From Flavobacterium ovatum (GTDB lineage: Bacteria; Bacteroidota; Bacteroidia; Flavobacteriales; Flavobacteriaceae), in assembly GCF_040703125.1 (NCBI RefSeq), contig NZ_CP160035.1:2445001-2509000 (forward strand): a DNA stretch of 64,000 nucleotides, in the 5' to 3' direction. A program made the translations under genes and the position numbers. Positions 17,347-26,915 of the stretch are shown here, in pieces. Every line of letters begins with the position of its first letter. Position 1 is the stretch's first letter. The notes below the pieces were generated by a model that did no database searches, was not told the DNA's origin, and was given only the letters and a program-made list of their open reading frames with translations.

Positions 17347-18447
17347 ATGAGAATACTTTTGTTAGGAGAATGTAGCAATCTTCATTCAACTTTAGCTGAT
17401 GGTTTGAGGATATTAGGTCATGATGTTACGGTTGCATCTGATGGTAGTAAATGGATGGGGAATGATAGAGATATTGATATTTCACGATCAGGATATGATT
17501 TTTTGCCCTCCATCAAATATTTAGCGAGTTTGCACAAGACCTTCCGAACGTTTAGAAACTTCGATATTGTACAAATAAAAAATCCTCTGTTTTTAGATTT
17601 AAAGATTAGTCGCAACCTTAGTTTCTTTCATTATTTAAAGAAGCATAATGCTAAAGTATTTTTAGGTGCTTTTGGAACAGATTATTTTTGGGAGAAATCA
17701 TGTTTTGATAAGAAAACTTTCAAATATTCAGATTATTATATTGGGAATATTCCAACAAATTTTGGTACGACAAATATTTTGCAAAATGATTGGTCAGGTA
17801 CAAAAAAACAGGAAGCTAATATTGAAATGGCAGATTCTTGTGATGGTATTATTGCCTGTCTTTATGAATATTATAAATCATATGAGCCGTATTACAAAAA
17901 TAAATTAGCTTATATTCCATTGCCAATTAATACTTCATTATTGGATTATAAACAAAAAGGCAATGATGGTGAAAAACCTAAATTTTTTATTGGTATTCAA
18001 AAAGATCGTTCAGAATATAAGGGAACTGATATTCTGTATAAAGTATTATTGAAAATACATGAAAAATACCCGGATGAGTTATTTATAAATATGGTGGAAT
18101 CTATTCCTTTATCCCAATATGTGAAAATTATGTCAGAATCAGATGTGTTACTAGATCAAATTTATTCTTATACGCCTGGAATGAATGGGCTAATTGCCAT
18201 GGCACAAGGTTTGGTATTGGTTGGTGGAGGTGAACCTGAAATGTATGAATTGATAAACGAACACGAAAATTTCCCCATAATTAATGTGTATCCGTCTGAG
18301 GAAGATATTTTTGATAAGTTGGAGGATTTAATTATAAATAAAAATGATATTCCAAACCTCTCCTCTAATAGCCACGATTTTGTACAAAAACACCACGATT
18401 ACGTGAAGGTTGCACAACAATATTTATACTTTTGGAATAGCAAATAA
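17347..18447 (+). CDS. GT-B-fold glycosyltransferase (GT4-like)
   Basis: The 366-residue protein begins MRILLLGECSNLHSTLADGL, a Rossmann-like start with the acceptor-side motif typical of GT4-like enzymes. The C-terminal half holds a donor-binding region: KFFIGIQKDRSEYKGTDIL, then SESDVLLDQIYSYTPGMNGLIAMAQGLVLVGGGEPE, which corresponds to the usual E-x7-E region with a GEPE motif. It probably adds a sugar to a polysaccharide or lipid-linked oligosaccharide at the cytoplasmic membrane face. It is transcribed alone, and converges on ftsE with 31 nt between the two stop codons. Confidence 0.8.
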   Translation: MRILLLGECSNLHSTLADGLRILGHDVTVASDGSKWMGNDRDIDISRSGYDFLPSIKYLASLHKTFRTFRNFDIVQIKNPLFLDLKISRNLSFFHYLKKHNAKVFLGAFGTDYFWEKSCFDKKTFKYSDYYIGNIPTNFGTTNILQNDWSGTKKQEANIEMADSCDGIIACLYEYYKSYEPYYKNKLAYIPLPINTSLLDYKQKGNDGEKPKFFIGIQKDRSEYKGTDILYKVLLKIHEKYPDELFINMVESIPLSQYVKIMSESDVLLDQIYSYTPGMNGLIAMAQGLVLVGGGEPEMYELINEHENFPIINVYPSEEDIFDKLEDLIINKNDIPNLSSNSHDFVQKHHDYVKVAQQYLYFWNSK

Positions 18448-18478
18448 AGGACGTTAATAGTAGTAGATCATGAAAAAA

Positions 18479-19165
18479 TTATGAAACCGTCCTTTGAACT
18501 ACTTCAAATATCTTAGCATCCTCACATTTTAAGGTTTTAGCAGGATACTTCATAAGTAGCGCATAATCATGTGTTGCCATGATAATAGTTTTTCCGTTTT
18601 CGTTGATTTTTCTTAATACTTCAAGTACTTCAGTACTAGTTTGTGGATCAAGGTTCCCTGTAGGTTCATCCGCAAGAATCAACTCAGGGTCATTTAATAA
18701 AGCTCTTGCAATAGCCACACGCTGTTGTTCCCCACCAGAAATCTGATGTGGCATCTTGTTAACATATTGTTTCATTCCAACTTTGTCTAATACTTCATCA
18801 ATTTTACGATCCATTTCTTCTTTTATGGTCCAACCAGTAGCTTTTAAAACAAAAATCATATTCTCTTTGATACTACGGTCTGGAAGTAATTTGAAATCTT
18901 GGAAAACAATCCCTATTTTTCTTCTTAAATAAGGAATATCGTTGTCTTTTAAACCGACTAAGTCAAAATCCACAATATGTCCTTCGCCTTCAGTTAAGGG
19001 TAAATCTGCATAAAGTGTTTTCATTAAACTACTTTTTCCAGTTCCTGTTTTTCCGATGATGTATAAAAATTCACCACGATTAACTTCTAAATTTACATTT
19101 GATAAAATAGTTTTATCCTCTTGGTAAATAGTTGCGTTTTTTAAAGAAAGTATAGGTTGAGACAT
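18479..19165 (-). CDS. ftsE: ABC transporter ATPase FtsE
   Basis: A 228-residue ABC ATPase with Walker A GKTGTGKSS, Q-loop VFQDFKLLPDRSIKENM, signature ISGGEQQRVAIARALL, Walker B LILADEPTGNLD and the switch MATHDYALL. The phrases LLPDRSIKENM and GNLDPQTS are those of FtsE, which with FtsX links the divisome to periplasmic cell-wall hydrolases. ftsX is not adjacent. A LolD-like lipoprotein exporter ATPase is the main alternative, but the length and Q-loop favour FtsE. Confidence 0.85.
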   Translation of the reverse strand: MSQPILSLKNATIYQEDKTILSNVNLEVNRGEFLYIIGKTGTGKSSLMKTLYADLPLTEGEGHIVDFDLVGLKDNDIPYLRRKIGIVFQDFKLLPDRSIKENMIFVLKATGWTIKEEMDRKIDEVLDKVGMKQYVNKMPHQISGGEQQRVAIARALLNDPELILADEPTGNLDPQTSTEVLEVLRKINENGKTIIMATHDYALLMKYPAKTLKCEDAKIFEVVQRTVS

Positions 19166-19370
19166 AATATAGGATTCATTTATTGTGTAAAAGTAATAAG
19201 ATAACGGTTGTATTCAAAATAAATTTCATTAGATATAGTTAATTTTAAAAAAGGGGCATTATTGTTGCTAAGCTCAATGGAGTTCTAAAGCAATTCTAAT
19301 ACATTACAGTTGTTAAAAGAATGTTTATAATAAAATGGAATTAGAATTCGTTATAAACGTTAGAATATGA

Positions 19371-19378
19371 TACTTTTG
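19371..19378 (+). promoter_or_regulatory. Candidate -7 promoter box
   Basis: TACTTTTG matches the flavobacterial TAnnTTTG -7 motif, 22 nt before the ATG of the TPR gene. No good TTG -33 element is seen at the usual spacing. Confidence 0.4.
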
Positions 19379-19400
19379 AATAGATAAAAAAAAATAGACA

Positions 19401-22400
19401 ATGCGTAAATTTTCTTGGTGCCTCATTTTCTTGGTTTTTACAAATGCAATATCCCTTTTTGCACAAAAATCAACGATATATACTCATGAATTAAAAGATT
19501 TTAATGAAGCTGTAGCTTTATATAGAGATGGACAATTTGCTTCGGCACAAACCATATTTGAAAAAGTATTTTTAGAGAATAAGAATCCAGAGGTAAAGTC
19601 TGATTGTGCTTATTATGATGCCAGTTGTGCGATTCGTTTGGATCGTGCTAATGCAGGAGATTTAATAGAACGCTTCCTGTCTGATTATCCTACAAGTGCT
19701 AAAAGTAATCAAGCTTATGTTGAAGTAGCATACTATTATTTTGACCAAAAGAATTACTCAGGTGCCTTGAGAAATTTTGAAAAAGTACAAGAGTTTCAGT
19801 TAAAAAGTGAAGACAGAGATAAGTTTAATTTCCAAAAAGGGTATTGTCTTTTTAGTGCTAAAAATAAAAAAGAAGCCACTTTATATTTTAACAAAGTCTT
19901 GAAATCACGAGAATATGGTTCTCAAGCCAAATATTATTTAGGTTTTATGGCCTATGAAGGCAATGATTATTCTCAAGCCAATAAATATTTTGATGCCGTT
20001 TCTGGAGATGAAAAATACAAAGAAAAGCTTTCCTATTATCAAGCTGATATGAATTTCAAACAAGGAAATTTTCAAAAAGCTATTGAATTAGGTGAAAAAG
20101 CCATGACAAAATCTACAGCTCTGGAGAAATCAGAGTTGAATAAAGTTATTGGTGAAAGTTATTTTAATTTAAAAAAATACGATAAAGCTATTCCTTATTT
20201 AACAGCATACAAAGGAAAAAGAGGAAGATGGAGTAATACTGATTACTATCAATTAGGTTATGCCTATTACAAACAAAATGATTACGAAAAAGCCATTGCG
20301 CAATTCAATAAAATCATTGGAGGTAAAGATGCTGTTGCTCAAAATGCTTATTACCATTTGGGAGAAAGTTATTTGAACCAAAATAAAAAACAGGAAGCAT
20401 TAAATGCTTTTAAGAATGCTTCAGAAATGAGTTTTGATGCTGCAATACAAGAAGATGCTAGTTTGAATTATGCCAAATTGAGTTATGAAATTGGGAATTC
20501 ATATCAAAGTACTCCTGAAGTATTGCTTGGTTTTATTACTAAATATCCAAATAACAGTAATAAAGCGGTAATTGAGAAATTGCTGATTGACTCCTATATT
20601 TCATCTAAAAACTACAGTGAAGCATTGGTTTTATTAGAAAAAAGTAAAAGGCCTGAAAATAAATTAGCCTACCAAAAAGTGACTTTCTATAGTGGATTAG
20701 AATTATTTATAAATAGAAGTTATCAGGAAGCTGAGAAAATGTTTAAAAAATCACTTGAAAATCAAATAGATAGTGAGTTTACTGCAAGAGCGACTTTTTG
20801 GAAAGGAGAAACAGAGAATAAATTAGAAGATTATCAAAATTCCTTGCTAAGTTTTAAACAATTTATAGGTTTGACTCGTGCGAGTGCAACACCTGAATTT
20901 AAGAATATCAATTACAATATTGCCTATGCGTATTTTAAGTTAAAAGAGTATGACCAAGCGGGGAATTATTTTCAAAATCAAATTGATAAAGGGAAAAGTG
21001 ACCAAGACCGTTTGAATGATTCCTATTTACGTTTAGGAGATTGTCGATTTGTGAATTCAAAATATTATCCTGCAATGGAAGCTTACAATAAAGCAATAGA
21101 ATATAACGGTTTTGATGCTGATTATGCTTATTTCCAAAAAGCACTTTGTTATGGTTTTGTGGGGAAAAGTGATAAAAAAATTGAGGAACTGAATTCTTTT
21201 ATTAATATGTATTCTAAATCTAGCTATAAAGATGATGCTTTATATGAATTAGCAAATACTTATGTTGCGACTAATAAACAAGAATTAGCCTTAAATACCT
21301 ATGACCGATTGATAGTCGAGTATAAAAAAGGTTCTTTTACAGCTAAAGCCATTTTGCGACAAGGTTTAGTGTATTACAACTCGGATAGAAGTGACTTAGC
21401 TTTAACTAAATTTAAAAAAGTAGCGTCAGAATTTCCCAAAAGTCCAGAGGCTTTAGAAGCCGTTTCTACAGCTAGATTGATTTATGTAGATAATGGTAGA
21501 GTAGATGAATATGCTACATGGGTAAGAACGTTAGATTTTGTAGCCGTTTCAGATGTTGAATTGGATAACGATAGTTACGAGTCGGCTTATAAACAATTTA
21601 GCCAAAAAAATAATAGTCAAGCAATATCTGGTTTCAATGCCTATATTTCCAGTTTTCCTAGAGGGTTACATAACTTACAAGCCAATTTTTATTTGGCACA
21701 AACCTATTTTTCAGAAGGACAGGAAAGTAAATCAGTTCCAAGCTATGAGAATGTGATTAGTCAATCTCGAAACGAGTTCACGGAACAATCCTTAACACGT
21801 TTAGGACAGATTTATTTAAAAAATAATGACAAAACGAAGGCGATTACAGTCTTGCAACGTTTGGAAAATGAAGCAGAGTTGGGGCAAAACAAAATTTTTG
21901 CACAGTCTAATTTGATGAAATGCTATTACGATAAAAAAGATTATGCAAATTCAGTGACCTATGCAGAGAAAGTGTTGAATGCAGTTAAAATTGATGATAA
22001 TGTCAAAAGTGATGCGCAAATTATCATTGCACGTTCAGCAATGCAAACAGGTGATGAAGCAAAAGCTAGAGCAGGATATTCTAAATTATTATCAATTGCT
22101 AAAGGAGAATTAGCTGCCGAAGCATTGTTTTATGATGCTTATTTTAAAAACAAAGACGGGAAATATGAAGCGTCAAATATAACGGTACAAAAGTTAGCCA
22201 AGAGTTATTCTAGTTACAGATATTATGGTGCCAAAGGATTAGTAGTGATGGCTAAAAACTTTTATGGTTTAAAAGATAGTTTTCAAGCAACTTATATTTT
22301 AGACAACGTGATTCAGAATTTTACAGATTACCCAGAGGTAGTTTCAGAAGCTAAAACCGAATTAGCTTTGATTAAATCTCAGGAGTCAAAAACAAATTCA

Positions 22401-22415
22401 TCGATTCAAAATTAA
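19401..22415 (+). CDS. Large exported TPR-repeat protein
   Basis: The 1004-residue protein has a signal peptide (about residues 1-21, ending ISLFAQ) and then an almost unbroken array of tetratricopeptide repeats, seen as recurring A-x-Y-x-LG-x-AYY motifs, for example YYQLGYAYYKQNDYEKAIAQ and YHLGESYLNQNKKQEALNA. TPR arrays are protein-binding scaffolds, so this is probably a periplasmic or outer-membrane-associated assembly factor. It is followed at 86 nt by an outer-membrane barrel gene, and a terminator follows that, which argues for a two-gene operon acting together. The function is not known to me. Confidence 0.8.
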   Translation: MRKFSWCLIFLVFTNAISLFAQKSTIYTHELKDFNEAVALYRDGQFASAQTIFEKVFLENKNPEVKSDCAYYDASCAIRLDRANAGDLIERFLSDYPTSAKSNQAYVEVAYYYFDQKNYSGALRNFEKVQEFQLKSEDRDKFNFQKGYCLFSAKNKKEATLYFNKVLKSREYGSQAKYYLGFMAYEGNDYSQANKYFDAVSGDEKYKEKLSYYQADMNFKQGNFQKAIELGEKAMTKSTALEKSELNKVIGESYFNLKKYDKAIPYLTAYKGKRGRWSNTDYYQLGYAYYKQNDYEKAIAQFNKIIGGKDAVAQNAYYHLGESYLNQNKKQEALNAFKNASEMSFDAAIQEDASLNYAKLSYEIGNSYQSTPEVLLGFITKYPNNSNKAVIEKLLIDSYISSKNYSEALVLLEKSKRPENKLAYQKVTFYSGLELFINRSYQEAEKMFKKSLENQIDSEFTARATFWKGETENKLEDYQNSLLSFKQFIGLTRASATPEFKNINYNIAYAYFKLKEYDQAGNYFQNQIDKGKSDQDRLNDSYLRLGDCRFVNSKYYPAMEAYNKAIEYNGFDADYAYFQKALCYGFVGKSDKKIEELNSFINMYSKSSYKDDALYELANTYVATNKQELALNTYDRLIVEYKKGSFTAKAILRQGLVYYNSDRSDLALTKFKKVASEFPKSPEALEAVSTARLIYVDNGRVDEYATWVRTLDFVAVSDVELDNDSYESAYKQFSQKNNSQAISGFNAYISSFPRGLHNLQANFYLAQTYFSEGQESKSVPSYENVISQSRNEFTEQSLTRLGQIYLKNNDKTKAITVLQRLENEAELGQNKIFAQSNLMKCYYDKKDYANSVTYAEKVLNAVKIDDNVKSDAQIIIARSAMQTGDEAKARAGYSKLLSIAKGELAAEALFYDAYFKNKDGKYEASNITVQKLAKSYSSYRYYGAKGLVVMAKNFYGLKDSFQATYILDNVIQNFTDYPEVVSEAKTELALIKSQESKTNSSIQN

Positions 22416-22501
22416 TTTTAAAGTTTCAAGAAAAAGTTAAGTTTAAACAAAATTCATTAAAAGGTATTTCGTTATAGACCGAATTCCAAAAGAAAAAAAA
22501 T

Positions 22502-24262
22502 ATGAAATTCAATTTCCAAAATAATATAGCCATAGCAATTGTAGTAATGACTGTTCAAGTGTCATTTGCTCAAAAGAGGGATGGTAACATTGGCTCAGAA
22601 GAAGTGACGGTTGTTAAATCCTATAGTCCAACTATTTCTGATGCAGTGAAAATTAGTGAAACACCTTCACTTGATGATGATGGGAATACTAAGAAAGAAA
22701 CGATTAAATATTCTATTTTTTCATTTCCTGTAGCTTCTACGTTTGCACCTTTGAAGGGGAAAGCAGAAGGAGTGGAGAAGTCAAAACAAGAACATTTATA
22801 TAACAATTACGCAACCTTAGGATTTGGAAATTTCCAAACTTTAAATGCAGAACTTTTTGTAAACCAAGAATTAAATAATAACGATTATGTAGGAGGAATG
22901 TTTCGTCATCTATCATCTCAAGGGGGAGTGAAAAACGCCGAATTAAATGCTGATTATTTTGATACTGCAATTGATTTGACTTATGGAGCGAACTATAATG
23001 ACATGTCATTTAATTTAGACTTAGGATATGAAAACCAAATTTACAACTGGTACGGTTTGCCAGCAGACTTTGGTAGTTCATTAGCCCCACAAGATAGATC
23101 TGATTTAATCTTTGGGATTAATCCTCAACATTCTTTTAATACCTATTCTATTGGAGGAAGAATTGGTTTTGGTGAAAGTTTCTTAAGTGATGCTAATTTG
23201 AAGTTTTTACATTTTGCTGATACTTTTGGTTCTGCCGAAAATCGTTTTTATGTTAGACCTACCTTTAAATTTGAAGTAGGAGAACAAGCGGTTAAAACTA
23301 ATTTAATAGTTGATTATGTAGGCGGAAGCTTTGAACATAATGATGACAAAAGCAATACTCAAGCCATTAAATACGGCTATACTAATATAGGAATTCAACC
23401 TAGTTTTGTAATGCTAAAAGACGACTGGACATTGAATTTGGGAGCTGGAATCTTTTACAGCATGGATTCTGAGAACAGTAAAGGCTCCTTGTATGTTTAC
23501 CCACAAGTAAATGCTTCATTGAAAGTGGTTGGTGATTTAATGATTTTCTATACTGGAGCAGAAGGAAGTCTAGAGCAAAATTCGTATCAACAATTTGCTG
23601 ATGGAAACCCGTTTTTGTCACCTACTATGGGAGACAAAACAACTGCTGGATTCATCAAGCCAACCGACAAACAGTATGATATTTTTGCGGGATTAAAAGG
23701 AAAGCTGGCTAATAATGTGAGTTATAATTTAAAAGCGTCTTACTTGAATGAAAGGAATAAGGCTTTGTATAGAAGTAGTGATTATACAGAGGTTATAACT
23801 AATGAACCTTACGCTTTTGGAAACTCTTTCCAAGTGGTTTATGATGACATGAAAACCTTGAGTTTCTCGGGGAATTTAAAAGCTAGTTTTTCCGAGAACG
23901 TAACTTTTGGACTTACTGGAACTTTCAGTAGTTATACCAACAATTTTGAGCAAGAAGCTTGGAATCTTCCAACGGTAAAAGTAGAATCCAATTTGGATGT
24001 TAATATCACTCAAAAATGGTTTACAGGTGCTCAAGTATTTTATGTAGGTGAGCGTATGGACATGATGCAGAATTCCACCAACACTACAACATTAAGCAGT
24101 TATTTTGATATAAACGCACATTTAGGCTATAAACACAGCGACCGTTTAACAGGTTTCTTAAAAGCAAATAACATCGCCAATCAAGGATATCAACAATGGT
24201 TGAATTATCCAGTACAAGGATTTCAAATCGTAGTTGGGGCTAATTATAAATTCGATTTTTAA
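22502..24262 (+). CDS. Outer-membrane beta-barrel protein, TonB-receptor-like
   Basis: The 586-residue protein has a signal peptide (about residues 1-23, ending VSFAQ). It then has a short N-terminal segment with a VTVVKSYSPTISDAVK motif, and a long run of alternating aromatic strands typical of outer-membrane barrels, ending GANYKFDF with a terminal Phe as in porins and TonB-dependent receptors. There is no full plug domain. It is shorter than a normal TonB receptor and probably a closed or specialised barrel. It pairs with the upstream TPR protein and precedes a strong terminator. The cargo or partner is unknown. Confidence 0.75.
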   Translation: MKFNFQNNIAIAIVVMTVQVSFAQKRDGNIGSEEVTVVKSYSPTISDAVKISETPSLDDDGNTKKETIKYSIFSFPVASTFAPLKGKAEGVEKSKQEHLYNNYATLGFGNFQTLNAELFVNQELNNNDYVGGMFRHLSSQGGVKNAELNADYFDTAIDLTYGANYNDMSFNLDLGYENQIYNWYGLPADFGSSLAPQDRSDLIFGINPQHSFNTYSIGGRIGFGESFLSDANLKFLHFADTFGSAENRFYVRPTFKFEVGEQAVKTNLIVDYVGGSFEHNDDKSNTQAIKYGYTNIGIQPSFVMLKDDWTLNLGAGIFYSMDSENSKGSLYVYPQVNASLKVVGDLMIFYTGAEGSLEQNSYQQFADGNPFLSPTMGDKTTAGFIKPTDKQYDIFAGLKGKLANNVSYNLKASYLNERNKALYRSSDYTEVITNEPYAFGNSFQVVYDDMKTLSFSGNLKASFSENVTFGLTGTFSSYTNNFEQEAWNLPTVKVESNLDVNITQKWFTGAQVFYVGERMDMMQNSTNTTTLSSYFDINAHLGYKHSDRLTGFLKANNIANQGYQQWLNYPVQGFQIVVGANYKFDF

Positions 24263-24287
24263 TATTTTACCCACAGAGTTTATAAAG

Positions 24288-24337
24288 AAAGCACAAGGTT
24301 CACAAAGTTATATTAGGCTTTGTTCTTGTGCTTTTTT
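24288..24337 (+). terminator. Intrinsic terminator of the TPR/barrel operon
   Basis: AAAGCACAAG pairs with CTTGTGCTTT, with an inner ACAAAG/CTTTGT stem, followed by a T-run. Confidence 0.8.
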
Positions 24338-24360
24338 AAATTTACCGTTATGAATTTTCA

Positions 24361-24511
24361 GGGCGTGCCCCTTCGTAAAAACTACGGGTCAGGCTATACG
24401 TTTCAAACGAAGTTCACTGAACTCCGATGAAAATAAGTGCGAAGTGAAGTAATCTTTTTTGGGGCAGAAAAAAGCCCCAAAAAAGGATTTCCACTTCTAT
24501 CCTTCACGCAA
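24361..24511 (-). repeat. Hairpin-box intergenic repeat, copy B
   Basis: Read on the minus strand: TGCGTGAAG, left box GATAGAAGTGGAAATCC, hairpin TTTTTTGGGGC / GCCCCAAAAAA (24455-24484), then GATTACTTCAC, an extra segment of about 50 nt holding TTCACTGAACTC on the plus strand, and the tail TATAGCCTGACCCG ... GGGGCACGCCC. The stem equals that of copy A, and the extra segment is shared with copy E. With the terminator, this fills 24263-24612; no gene is seen there. Confidence 0.7.
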
Positions 24512-24612
24512 AAATATCGACAAATTTTGAATTTAAATTCATATGCCAAAGGATTTTAGAATTTTTTTAAAAAAACTTAGAAACTTAGTATCTTAGCCAC
24601 TTACACAAAAAA

Positions 24613-25062
24613 ATGACTTTCAAACAAAAAATACATTCGCATTATTCCCAACAAGTCCAAGACAGGATTGATGTTTTTAGAGACATGATTTCTAGCTTGA
24701 CCGAAGATGCCAAGAACGACGCCAAAGGTTCAGCAGGAGACAAGCACGAAACCGCTTTGTCAATGATGCACTTGGAACAAGAAAAACTCAATGCCAAATT
24801 GAGTGAAGTAATCACGCAAAAATCAGTTTTAGAAAAAATCAATCCCGAGATTATTGCCGAAACGATTTCGTTAGGAAGCCTCGTCAAAGCAAACGGAATT
24901 TATCTATACCTTTCTTTGGCTTTGCCAAAAATCAACATCGACGGGGTGAATGTAATTGCTTTATCTCCACAAGCACCATTAGGAAATAAGTTGATTGGAA
25001 ATAGAGTAGGTTTTACTTTCGAAATAAATGGAACTACCTATTTGATTGAGAGTGTGGAGTAG
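24613..25062 (+). CDS. GreA/GreB C-terminal-domain-like protein
   Basis: A 149-residue cytoplasmic protein: an N-terminal helical half (about residues 1-75) followed by ISLGSLVKANGIYLYLSLALPK, LSPQAPLGNKLIGNRVGFTFEINGTTYLIESVE. The second half resembles the FKBP-like C-terminal domain of transcript-cleavage factors GreA/GreB, and the helical half could be a shortened coiled coil. Proteins like this are sometimes labelled 3-oxoacyl-ACP synthase in databases, which the sequence does not support. It may bind RNA polymerase; that is inference. It lies 183 nt before the gatC-like gene on the same strand. Confidence 0.6.
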   Translation: MTFKQKIHSHYSQQVQDRIDVFRDMISSLTEDAKNDAKGSAGDKHETALSMMHLEQEKLNAKLSEVITQKSVLEKINPEIIAETISLGSLVKANGIYLYLSLALPKINIDGVNVIALSPQAPLGNKLIGNRVGFTFEINGTTYLIESVE

Positions 25063-25245
25063 ATTCTGCTTTTTGCAAAATCAGTGTTTTCGAGCTGAAA
25101 AAATATAATAAAATCTCCAAACTCTGTTTTTTCAAGCCTCTTTATGGCTTTTACACAACTGAAAATAGTAAAAAAAAGTGTTTCCCAAACAAATCTTTCG
25201 TAATTTCGCGACCGTAAAAGTTTGACTTTAAAACTAAATTAAATT

Positions 25246-25515
25246 ATGAGCAAAATAATGACAGTCGACGTCTTGTCGAGTATTAAAGGAGCACAGCCTT
25301 CAGAGAGTGTGAATAAATTGTTTGATGTAATCAAGAATGCAAATGCATCAAATAATAATGCTACCAATAATGTCAATTATAATTGCGTGCCTGTAAGTGA
25401 TTTAAGAGATGATGTGGTGATCGAAAGCTCGGCTATCGAGAAAGAACTCATCATGGAAAATTTCCCAAACAAGAAAAATGGATTTTTAGTAGTTGCTAAA
25501 GTTATAGAAGGATAA
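25246..25515 (+). CDS. gatC: Divergent GatC-like subunit of Asp/Glu-tRNA amidotransferase
   Basis: The 89-residue protein lacks the usual GatC N-terminal IAxLARL helix motif, but its end (LRDDVVIESSAIEKELIMENFPNKKNGFLVVAKVIEG, about residues 53-89) lines up with the conserved GatC C-terminus (LR-D, then a G-F-x-V-P/A-K-V-I-E tail). It starts with a low-complexity Asn-rich middle (NANASNNNATNNVN). Its TAA overlaps the ATG of gatA by one base, and gatA likewise overlaps gatB::aspS, so all three are translationally coupled. GatC normally holds GatA and GatB together. The identification rests on the C-terminal motif plus context. Confidence 0.7.
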   Translation: MSKIMTVDVLSSIKGAQPSESVNKLFDVIKNANASNNNATNNVNYNCVPVSDLRDDVVIESSAIEKELIMENFPNKKNGFLVVAKVIEG

Positions 25516-26915
25516 TGATGGAATCTCAGATAAAAAATATACACCAACAATTGGTGTCAAAAGAAATAACTTGTACTGCTTTGGTGCAAGAAAGACTCGA
25601 TTTGCTAAAGCAAAACACCTATAATTCGGTAAATGCTTTGCTAGATACAATGGCGCTTGAATTGGCGGCAAAAGTAGATGCAAAAATCGCAAATGGAGAA
25701 ACAATCGGTTTGTTGGAAGGTATTCCGTTTGGAATAAAAGATGTGTACATGGTACAAGGAACCTACACAACAGCAAGTTCTGATTTGTTGAAAAATTATA
25801 AATCACCTTATACGGCAACTGCCATCCAAAAATTATTGGATGCTGGTGCTATTCCGTTAGTGAAAGAAAACTGCGATAGTTTTGGTCACGGTTCTTCTAG
25901 CGAAAACACCATTTTTGGAGCGGTAAAAAATGCCATTAACCCCGAATTGGTTGCAGGTGGTTCAAGCGGAGGTTCTGCTGTGAATGTTGCCAAAGACTAC
26001 ACCGTTTTTTCTATCGGAGGAGACACAGGAGGTTCGATTCGTCAACCTGCAGGTTACAATCATATTTATGGTTTGAAACCTACCTACGGTCGTGTTTCTA
26101 GATTTGGTTTGATGGCATATGCGTCTTCTACAGATTGCGTTGGACCATTGGCAAAATCAATCGAAGACATTCGTATTGTGATGAATGTCATGAGCGGAAA
26201 AGATCCAAAAGATCAAACTTCGATTGCTTCAAACGAAATTTCAGAAGAAGCTATTGCTCATTCGACAGTAAAAACAATCGGTTATTTTAAGAATTTTATC
26301 GAAAGTGATGCTATCGATGCGCAAGTAAAAGCAGACTTCTTAGCAGCTATCGAAAAAATAAAAGCCAAAGGAATTGTAGTTAAAGAACTGGATTTCTTTA
26401 AATCAGATATTTTAGTTTCTACTTATTATACCTTGGCAATGGCAGAAACGGCTTCAAATTTATCACGTTTAGACGGGACAAACTACGGAAACCGAATTGA
26501 GTCTGAAAACTTAATTGATACTTACGCAGTAACCCGTTCTGAAAATTTTTCGGAAGAAACAAAACGCAGAATCGTAGGAGGGAACCAAGTATTATCTCAA
26601 GGTTTCTCGGATGCGATTTACTTAAAAGGTTTGGCTTTGAGAGACCAAATTTCTGAAAATTTCCGTAAGGATTTTGAAGAAGTAGATATCATTTTATCAC
26701 CAGTGACGCCAGGTACACCTCCAAAAATCGGAGACAGTTTGAAAGATCCTTTGGCGATGTATTTGTCAGATGCTTATACAGTAGGTTTTAGTTTGGGACA
26801 ATTACCAACAATGACGGCGCCACAAGGAACAAGTACAGGACTGCAAATTACGGCAGCAAAAAATAATGACGAATTAGTGATGCAATTTGCTAACTTCTTA
26901 AAAGATACACTATAA
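25515..26915 (+). CDS. gatA: Asp/Glu-tRNA amidotransferase subunit A
   Basis: A 466-residue amidase-signature protein that releases ammonia from glutamine. The Ser-cisSer-Lys triad is present: Lys in GIKDV, Ser in VAGGSSGGSAVN and Ser in GGDTGGSIRQPAGY. One usual block, NMDEFAMGSS-x-EN, reads NCDSFGHGSSSEN here, so the loop near the active site differs from the family norm. The gene overlaps its neighbours by one base at each end. Together with the GatC-like and GatB parts it would form the GatCAB enzyme. The length is slightly short for the family. Confidence 0.92.
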   Translation: MMESQIKNIHQQLVSKEITCTALVQERLDLLKQNTYNSVNALLDTMALELAAKVDAKIANGETIGLLEGIPFGIKDVYMVQGTYTTASSDLLKNYKSPYTATAIQKLLDAGAIPLVKENCDSFGHGSSSENTIFGAVKNAINPELVAGGSSGGSAVNVAKDYTVFSIGGDTGGSIRQPAGYNHIYGLKPTYGRVSRFGLMAYASSTDCVGPLAKSIEDIRIVMNVMSGKDPKDQTSIASNEISEEAIAHSTVKTIGYFKNFIESDAIDAQVKADFLAAIEKIKAKGIVVKELDFFKSDILVSTYYTLAMAETASNLSRLDGTNYGNRIESENLIDTYAVTRSENFSEETKRRIVGGNQVLSQGFSDAIYLKGLALRDQISENFRKDFEEVDIILSPVTPGTPPKIGDSLKDPLAMYLSDAYTVGFSLGQLPTMTAPQGTSTGLQITAAKNNDELVMQFANFLKDTL

